Source: a virus
Virus record (IMG/VR): IMGVR_UViG_3300025120_014818
Location: 1 to 34,582 of that record
Strand: one strand, 5' to 3'
Length of the DNA stretch: 34,582 nucleotides
This document shows, piece after piece, positions 29,876 to 34,582 of the stretch. Each line of letters starts with the position of its first letter. The stretch's first letter is position 1. The position numbers were made by a program, and so were the translations under genes. The notes under the pieces are model-generated. The model did not search any database and was not told where the DNA came from. It saw only the letters and a program-made list of their open reading frames with translations.

Positions 29876-30824
29876 TATAGTTTTAGATAAATCATTTGAT
29901 CTTTATCTTACTATGGCTTGGCCTCATGATAATGATCATGGTATATGTGGTCATGTTTTTGAAATTATTGATTACTATCTATTTTTAAGAAATAAGCTTA
30001 AAGTAGGTATCTTTATAGGGGAAAATATGGATTGGTCTACATTAGAAAAAGCTATTAGAAAAAAATACGATATAACTAATGAAATTATAAATGAGATTAA
30101 AAATAATACTACATTTAAATTAAGACCAAAAATAGTAAAAGGTAAAAATATTTTAATAGTTGACGGAGGTATAAAAGGTTGTTTGTGTTGGGGTGGAGTA
30201 AAGTTAATTTTTAAAAATATATTTAATTTTAGATGTGATTATCTTGATACTCATCACGATTTACAATATAAAAATTTAAAAGTATTACAAGATTTGAGAG
30301 TTTATGATGATGGAGATAACGATATAGCTATTAACTATATAAAAAAAATTAATTTTAAATATTATAAAAAAATTAAAAAGGTAAAAACTAATACAGCTTT
30401 AATTTATGCAACTAAAAATGAAAGGTCTTTAACTAAAGAACAAATAGATGATATAATAAGCAAATACAATTTTAAAAAATATTTAATAATAACTAGCAAT
30501 CCGGAAGAGTATAAAAATGAATTTAAAGATTATAAAAATTTAATTTTCCCTAAAATGCCAGTTGATAATATTTTTGAAAAATTTGATACATTTATATACA
30601 CACCTATAGGTAGATGTTTTGATTGTAGTCCTAGATTCATTGTCGAATGTAAACATTATAATAAAGATGTAATTTATGATAATATAGATGATGAATATTT
30701 AAATAAAGATACTGGTTTAAAGTATAGAAAATATGATATAGAAAATAATTTATCAAGTCTTTACTTACAGGAAGATGATAATATAATAGATATAATAAAT
30801 GAAACAATCAATAAAAAGTTTTGA
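29865..30824 (+). CDS. hypothetical protein, possibly a GT-B glycosyltransferase
   Basis: A 319-residue protein with two apparent alpha/beta halves. The N-terminal half includes FDLYLTMAWPHDNDHGICGHVFEIIDYY and ILIVDGG. The C-terminal half has KKYLIITSNPEEY, FDTFIYTPIGRCFDCSPRFIVECKHYNKDVIYD, given in parts: the TPIGR loop and the Glu-Cys-X-His segment resemble the nucleotide-sugar site of GT-B enzymes. The similarity is of pattern only. It overlaps both radical SAM genes (11 and 26 bases). Co-occurrence with a deacetylase and a GT2 enzyme supports a glycan role. Confidence 0.6.
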   Translation: MKNNIVLDKSFDLYLTMAWPHDNDHGICGHVFEIIDYYLFLRNKLKVGIFIGENMDWSTLEKAIRKKYDITNEIINEIKNNTTFKLRPKIVKGKNILIVDGGIKGCLCWGGVKLIFKNIFNFRCDYLDTHHDLQYKNLKVLQDLRVYDDGDNDIAINYIKKINFKYYKKIKKVKTNTALIYATKNERSLTKEQIDDIISKYNFKKYLIITSNPEEYKNEFKDYKNLIFPKMPVDNIFEKFDTFIYTPIGRCFDCSPRFIVECKHYNKDVIYDNIDDEYLNKDTGLKYRKYDIENNLSSLYLQEDDNIIDIINETINKKF

Positions 30825-31848
30825 ATTATTAGAATCTAATGATGGTACATATCCTAATTTTGATTTAAAAATTATAATAAAACCATGTTTTAGATGTAAC
30901 CATAATTGTTGGTTTTGTCATGAATATGATAACAAATCTAAAATGTGGTCTAAAGAAGATTGTAATTTATTTTTAGAAAAAATCAAAAAAATACCATCAT
31001 ATTATAAAAAAATCTATTTATATTTTTACGGTGGTGAACCAACAATGAGTCCTGAATGGGAATATTTACATTATGAAATGGTAAAAATATTCAACGATAG
31101 AGAATTATTTGTACAAACTCAAACAAATATGAGTGTAAAAACTGATAGGTTAAATACATTTTTAGAAAATATTAATAAAATTAAATCAAATAATCATATA
31201 ATTGACATATGCTCTTCTTACCATTTAGGTAAACAAAAAGTTGAAAATTTTATTGAAAAAATGAAAGTATGCGATAAACATAACGCATTAGGTTTTTGTT
31301 TTTTTAGTACTGAAATGACTAAAGAAGAACAAATGATAGAAGAGTTTTATAAAATTGCAGATGTTTTTCCAGAAAAAATAAAACTAAGATTTACAGAAAT
31401 CACATTTACTAATGATAAAAAAGCTACTAACTGGTTACATACTGGTAAAAAAATAAGTGGTTACGAAAATTATTTTGATGATGAATATTTAGTAGGAGAA
31501 GATCATGCAAATGCTATGGAGTATAGGTATTTTATGAAGAAATATCCTGAATTTAAAAATTTTTTAGAAGATGGATGGAATTTTAAAATTAATGGTAAAA
31601 CTATAGTAAAATATACCGACGTAAAAAATCAACAAATGAATAAATTTAGATTTTTTAAATGTTCATGCGGTAAAAAACAACTAGTAATAGATCACAATTT
31701 AAAGGTAACTCATTGTAATGACGACTTTTATAATAATATAAAAATAAAAGATTTAAAAGATATAGATTTTGAAAGTTATTTAGCTAAAAATGCTATATGC
31801 GCTAACGTGAGATGTTCAGATGGATTGGAGTTTAAAAAATGGAAATAG
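30799..31848 (+). CDS. second radical SAM enzyme, SPASM-like C-terminus
   Basis: A 349-residue radical SAM protein only distantly related to the one two genes upstream. CNHNCWFC has Cys33, Cys37 and Cys40; Cys30 precedes it. FYGGEPT (GGE at 78-80) is the SAM motif. The C-terminus has a CSCGKKQLVIDHNLKVTHC stretch and CANVRC, the spacing expected of a SPASM-type domain with auxiliary Fe-S clusters (the C..G..L.I...L.V..C layout). Such enzymes commonly modify ribosomal peptides or proteins, and some act on sugars. The substrate is unknown. Coupled by 26- and 10-base overlaps to its neighbours. Confidence 0.85.
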   Translation: MKQSIKSFELLESNDGTYPNFDLKIIIKPCFRCNHNCWFCHEYDNKSKMWSKEDCNLFLEKIKKIPSYYKKIYLYFYGGEPTMSPEWEYLHYEMVKIFNDRELFVQTQTNMSVKTDRLNTFLENINKIKSNNHIIDICSSYHLGKQKVENFIEKMKVCDKHNALGFCFFSTEMTKEEQMIEEFYKIADVFPEKIKLRFTEITFTNDKKATNWLHTGKKISGYENYFDDEYLVGEDHANAMEYRYFMKKYPEFKNFLEDGWNFKINGKTIVKYTDVKNQQMNKFRFFKCSCGKKQLVIDHNLKVTHCNDDFYNNIKIKDLKDIDFESYLAKNAICANVRCSDGLEFKKWK

Positions 31849-32672
31849 ATTATGTTAAAAGAGAAAATTTAAAAATACATCTATCACTAAATAAATTAGG
31901 GTTTAAAAATTTTAAATTTATTGATAATTATGGTAACTACCCTTTTAAAAAGGATGATATTCATGAATATAATAAATTTGGGTTTATTCATAATGGTATA
32001 ACCTATTATTGCCTATCTATTAATTGGTTTAAAGACCAGTTTCATGATAGATTAGAAAATAAAGAAGTATTAGATGTTTTTAAATGTTTTAAAAAATTTA
32101 GTGATACTACTACATATTTTGAAGATTCATGTTATGATAATAATTTTTTTATTTTAAAAAAGAATAAAAAATATAAACCATGTAAAATAGAAGAATTAAA
32201 AAATAACAATTTTAAACATTTTTTAATTAAATTTTATAAATTTCATAAAAAATATAAACATGATAGTTATATATCAAGAAAAAAATGGGCAGCATTTTAT
32301 AAATTAATAAAACGTCATCAATATAAAAAAATCGAAATATTGAAATGTTTTAAACATATAGATAAAAAATTTGATCATTTAGGAGAAGATAAATATTATT
32401 CGTTTTTATATAGTCCTAATGATTTTTTATATGACGGTGAAAATTATAAAGTAGATCTCTTTTCTACCCATATAACGTATCATGATTATTTTAATTCCAA
32501 TTGTATTGCTATAATAGATAATACATCTACAGTAAATGATTTATTAGAATTCATAGAAAAGTATAAAGATAAAGTAAATTATTATATTAATAATAAAATA
32601 AATAAAAATGAAAAGTATATTTTATATATAGATAAAGAAATTTCCCATGAAACCGTTATTAATGATACATGA
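31839..32672 (+). CDS. hypothetical basic protein in the glycan operon
   Basis: A 277-residue protein very rich in Lys, Phe, Tyr and Asn, partly reflecting the extreme AT content here. FNSNCIAIIDNTSTVNDLLEFIEKY near the C-terminus looks like an alpha/beta element, and YKVDLFSTHITYHDYFNSN contains two His. I see no catalytic signature and no membrane segment. It overlaps the radical SAM gene by 10 bases and the deacetylase gene by 26. A role with its operon partners is inferred from linkage alone. Confidence 0.65.
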   Translation: MEIDYVKRENLKIHLSLNKLGFKNFKFIDNYGNYPFKKDDIHEYNKFGFIHNGITYYCLSINWFKDQFHDRLENKEVLDVFKCFKKFSDTTTYFEDSCYDNNFFILKKNKKYKPCKIEELKNNNFKHFLIKFYKFHKKYKHDSYISRKKWAAFYKLIKRHQYKKIEILKCFKHIDKKFDHLGEDKYYSFLYSPNDFLYDGENYKVDLFSTHITYHDYFNSNCIAIIDNTSTVNDLLEFIEKYKDKVNYYINNKINKNEKYILYIDKEISHETVINDT

Positions 32673-33177
32673 ATTTAAAGAAGAGTTTTTAGATCTTCCT
32701 TTAGAAAAATACATATTAACTTTTGATGACGGGTTATATACTCAATTTAAATTTATTAAAGAATTAAAAAAAATTAATACAGATAAATATTTTTTTATTA
32801 GTAGTAATATAGTTTGCCCTGAAAATATACATCAAGATAATTCTTTTATAGAATGTAGCGAAGCTCATAAAAAAGCTTTTAAAGGTAATTATGAAAACTA
32901 TATGAAATGGTCTCAAATTAAAAAAATTGATAATTTTAAAAAATGTAAAATAGGTTGTCATAGTCATTTTCATCATATAAAAACTGCTAATTGCGTAGAA
33001 TGTATAATTTTAGATAATAAATTAATGTTAAAAGAATTTAAAGAAAAAATAGGATATGTACCTGAAATATTTTGTTACCCTTACAATCATAAATCACAGT
33101 TATATGAGGAAATTTTATTTAAAAAAGGTTTTAATGAATTTTTTGGAGAAAAAAGAATAGATATATACAATATATGA
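32647..33177 (+). CDS. NodB-type polysaccharide deacetylase-like protein
   Basis: A 176-residue protein with the carbohydrate esterase 4 motifs: TFDDG at 25-29 (catalytic base Asp and metal Asp), HSHFH at 105-109 (metal-binding His pair) and FCYPYNH at 142-148 in place of the RxxPxG-type motif 3. There is no signal peptide, so it should act in the cytoplasm, removing N-acetyl groups from a sugar or glycan precursor. ATG 32647 is the listed start; ATG 32662 (MIHEFKEEF) is an alternative with a shorter overlap. It is short for the family, so the barrel is minimal. Confidence 0.8.
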   Translation: MKPLLMIHEFKEEFLDLPLEKYILTFDDGLYTQFKFIKELKKINTDKYFFISSNIVCPENIHQDNSFIECSEAHKKAFKGNYENYMKWSQIKKIDNFKKCKIGCHSHFHHIKTANCVECIILDNKLMLKEFKEKIGYVPEIFCYPYNHKSQLYEEILFKKGFNEFFGEKRIDIYNI

Positions 33178-33791
33178 AAATAGATGCAGTTACAGTTTCA
33201 ATAGATTATAGTGATTATTTAGAAAAAATAATTTCTAATAAAGAATTATTAGATAATTGGTTAATAGTTACTCATAAAGATGATAAAAAAACAATTAAAG
33301 TATGTAAAGATAATAAATTAAATTTTATATATAGTGAAAAAATTTATGAAAACGCAATATTTGCAAAAAGTAAAGCTATAAATGAAGGTTTAAATTATTT
33401 AAAACCTAATGATTGGATATTACAACTTGATAGTGATGCTAAACTACCATCTAATTTTAGGACTATAATAGATAAAAATGTAAAAGATAAAAGTATAATA
33501 TACGGTAGTAGGAGATATGATGAGATGGGTAATGACATTGGTATTGTTACAGGAATGCCTTATAAAGGAGCAGTTGGTTTTTTTCAATTATGGCATTCTT
33601 CTGAAAAAAACAGATATACTGAAACAGAACATATAAATGCTGAAGGAGATGTTGATCATGATAAATCTTTTAAAAATAGACATATATTACCTTTAAATAT
33701 TATAGATATACAAGATAAAAGAACTAATAAAAGAGTTAATTGGTATGGTAGAGGTATATTAGGCAAAACAAGACATAAATTTTATCAGTAG
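33174..33791 (+). CDS. GT-A glycosyltransferase family 2-like
   Basis: A 205-residue protein starting with a beta strand (MKIDAVTVSIDYSDYL). The strand-loop WLIVTHKDD, AKSKAINEGL, and WILQLDSDAKLP with the metal-binding DSD at 86-88 are typical of GT-A enzymes. The C-terminal VGFFQLWHSSE and RVNWYGRGI resemble a phage glycosyltransferase subfamily I recall. It has a four-base overlap with the deacetylase and is the last gene of the operon. It probably transfers a sugar to a phage-encoded or host glycan acceptor; the acceptor is unknown. Confidence 0.8.
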   Translation: MKIDAVTVSIDYSDYLEKIISNKELLDNWLIVTHKDDKKTIKVCKDNKLNFIYSEKIYENAIFAKSKAINEGLNYLKPNDWILQLDSDAKLPSNFRTIIDKNVKDKSIIYGSRRYDEMGNDIGIVTGMPYKGAVGFFQLWHSSEKNRYTETEHINAEGDVDHDKSFKNRHILPLNIIDIQDKRTNKRVNWYGRGILGKTRHKFYQ

Positions 33792-33808
33792 ATTTTTTAA
33801 AATTAGTT

Positions 33809-33821
33809 TTTAAATAATTGT
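33809..33821 (+). promoter_or_regulatory. T4-type late promoter
   Basis: TTTAAATA at 33809-33816, five bases (ATTGT), then ATG at 33822. Confidence 0.6.
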
Positions 33822-33998
33822 ATGGAAGATAATATTAATTCAATAGAAACACAATTTGAAATTTTTAACGAAAATGTTGCAAAATTTAATGAAAAAAATA
33901 ATGCTTCAGCTGGTACAAGAGCTAGAAAAGCATTATTAGAAATTACTAAAATTTCTAAAGAACTGAGAAAACAAATTCAAGAGAAGAAGAACAGTTAA
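33822..33998 (+). CDS. small histone H1-like protein (58 aa)
   Basis: An uninterrupted frame from ATG 33822 to TAA 33998 encodes 58 residues. An acidic N-terminal half (MEDNINSIETQFEIFNEN) precedes a basic helix with AGTRARKALLEITKISKELR. That block is typical of the small histone H1-like proteins found in marine phages, which probably contact DNA. The start follows a late-type box at the standard five-base spacing. Confidence 0.78.
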   Translation: MEDNINSIETQFEIFNENVAKFNEKNNASAGTRARKALLEITKISKELRKQIQEKKNS

Positions 33999-34001
33999 AC
34001 A

Positions 34002-34014
34002 TATAAATAATTAA
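34002..34014 (+). promoter_or_regulatory. T4-type late promoter with exact TATAAATA, GTG at predicted +1
   Basis: TATAAATA at 34002-34009, five bases (ATTAA), then GTG at 34015. An exact octamer at the standard spacing in front of a GTG supports both the promoter rule and the GTG start. Confidence 0.78.
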
Positions 34015-34428
34015 GTGCAAAGCTTTAAATTATTTTATGAAAAAACATTAGGTTTAATTGAAACAATCGATATTAATGGTATCGGTGAAGTTGAAAGCAA
34101 GGTAGATAGCGGTAACGGTGCATATAATGTATTGCATGGTATTAACATACAAGAATTACCAGATGGTAAAATATCATTCGATACTGTAAAGGATAAAAGT
34201 ATACAATTACCTGTTATTGAATATATTGATATTAATATAGGTTCTGGTAATATCGAAAAACGACCTGTTGTTGAATTTGATATTTTATTTGGTGATAAAA
34301 AACTTAATAATGAAAAATTTTCTATTGCTGATAGAACTGAAAATGAATATAAAATATTAATCGGTAAAGAATTTATTGAACGTATGGGAGGTTTAATTGA
34401 CGTTCGTAAAAAAAATAATTTAGACTAA
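34015..34428 (+). CDS. retropepsin-like aspartic protease (RimK-associated type)
   Basis: A 137-residue protein resembling the retropepsin-like family of RimK-linked putative proteases. VESKVDSGNGAYNVLHG has the catalytic-type Asp31 in DSGN (usual DTGA or DSGA). Two further features are RPVVEFDILFGD and the C-terminal EYKILIGKEFIERMGGLIDV, which matches the family LIGR-FL block. It would work as a dimer. The start is GTG at 34015, fixed by the late promoter. Late expression raises the possibility of a role in virion maturation. There is a strand-switching terminator right after it. Confidence 0.75.
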   Translation: MQSFKLFYEKTLGLIETIDINGIGEVESKVDSGNGAYNVLHGINIQELPDGKISFDTVKDKSIQLPVIEYIDINIGSGNIEKRPVVEFDILFGDKKLNNEKFSIADRTENEYKILIGKEFIERMGGLIDVRKKNNLD

Positions 34429-34432
34429 AAAA

Positions 34433-34465
34433 GAGCTGATCCCATTTCTGGAACCAGCCCTGCTC
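34433..34465. terminator. bidirectional Rho-independent terminator between convergent genes
   Basis: An imperfect stem: GCTG (34435-34438) pairs with CAGC (34455-34458) and TCC (34440-34442) with GGA (34450-34452); an outer GAGC/GCTC pairing (34433-34436 with 34462-34465) is an alternative. On the minus strand the stem is followed by TCTTTTTTAG; on the plus strand by GTTTTCTATTTT. It is the most GC-rich intergenic stretch here. Confidence 0.7.
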
Positions 34466-34487
34466 GTTTTCTATTTTAATAAGTAGA

Positions 34488-34582
34488 TTATTTCCTACTA
34501 GCTTTCCATTTTTTAGCATGGTTTTTAGCCCAAGATTTTTGAGCCTTTTCCATACCAATGTCATGTCCAGCTTTTTCAGATT
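34488..34582 (-). CDS. C-terminal end of a basic protein (5' end outside window)
   Basis: Reading the minus strand from the right edge, an open frame gives 31 residues beginning SEKAGHDIGMEKAQKS and ending HAKKWKASRK before a TAA at 34488. Lys/Ala/His-rich content resembles the tails of other small phage proteins here. The terminator just beyond its stop supports it. Too little is present to name it. Confidence 0.65.
   Translation of the reverse strand, partial: SEKAGHDIGMEKAQKSWAKNHAKKWKASRK

Noticed and set aside
28829-31848. Radical SAM genes as QueE partners of QueC
   Set aside because: Both are about 350 residues with C-terminal auxiliary Cys motifs and late expression, whereas QueE is much shorter and lacks these.
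32764-32976. Minus-strand 70-codon frame in the deacetylase gene
   Set aside because: Antisense to a gene with TFDDG and HSHFH motifs; product is Phe/Ile-rich noise.
34373-34564. Minus-strand 63-codon frame at the right end
   Set aside because: It runs through the terminator hairpin into the retropepsin-like gene; another frame ending at 34488 has a coherent basic C-terminus and stops just before the terminator.
1-34582. tRNA genes, CRISPR arrays, insertion sequences or attachment sites
   Set aside because: No cloverleaf-like GC-rich segment, no regularly spaced repeat and no transposase or integrase reading frame was seen; a tRNAscan run could still be done.

Overview
This window is a stretch of a strictly lytic, T4-like myovirus genome. 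It is very AT-rich, gene-dense and almost free of intergenic space. The evidence is a nearly complete T4-type replication, recombination and late-transcription set: gp32 single-strand binding protein, a probable gp59 helicase loader, gp41 helicase, UvsX, gp43 DNA polymerase, gp46/gp47 recombination nuclease, gp55 late sigma factor, UvsW and UvsY. Accessory genes (class II glutamine amidotransferase, QueC, retropepsin-like protein, phage glycosyltransferases, radical SAM enzymes) and a cysteine-free gp32 point to the marine T4-like phages (cyanophage or pelagiphage type) rather than coliphage T4. The host cannot be read from the sequence. No tRNA, CRISPR array, integrase or insertion sequence was seen.

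Layout. From 1 to about 20.3 kb the minus strand carries the replication block, in the order (right to left) uvsY, uvsW, gp55, gp47, gp46, a glycosyltransferase, gp43, small genes, uvsX, queC, glutamine amidotransferase, GNAT, dNTP diphosphohydrolase-like, glycosyltransferase, gp41, DHH phosphoesterase, two small proteins and gp32. Two short plus-strand islands (6738-7862 and 13350-13891) sit inside it, each opened by a late-type promoter. From 20.3 to 27.9 kb the plus strand holds small, often highly charged late genes, a GIY-YIG nuclease, a PD-(D/E)XK-like nuclease and a ligase-like/nucleotidylyltransferase fusion. From 27.9 to 33.8 kb there is one tightly overlapping seven-gene late operon: an unknown protein, two radical SAM enzymes, two glycosyltransferase-like proteins, a NodB-type deacetylase and another unknown. 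A small H1-like protein and a retropepsin-like protein follow, then a bidirectional terminator facing the end of a minus-strand gene.

How it works together. Promoters are unusually legible. Late genes are preceded by a TATAAATA-like octamer (the T4 gp55-type element) that ends exactly 5 nt before the start codon in 13 of 14 cases. Several minus-strand replication genes have TTGAnn-16/17-TATAAT promoters whose -10 ends 5-7 nt before the start codon. In both classes the predicted transcription start falls on or within a base or so of the first base of the start codon, so most promoter-proximal mRNAs should be leaderless; no convincing Shine-Dalgarno sequence was noticed. Many late proteins start with a short amphipathic segment ending in a T4 gp21-like cleavage motif ((I/L)xE before A/G/S), as T4 internal head proteins do. 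This suggests a set of virion-packaged proteins, including a nuclease and the nucleotidyltransferase fusion. The seven-gene radical SAM/glycan operon is the best candidate for an undescribed system.
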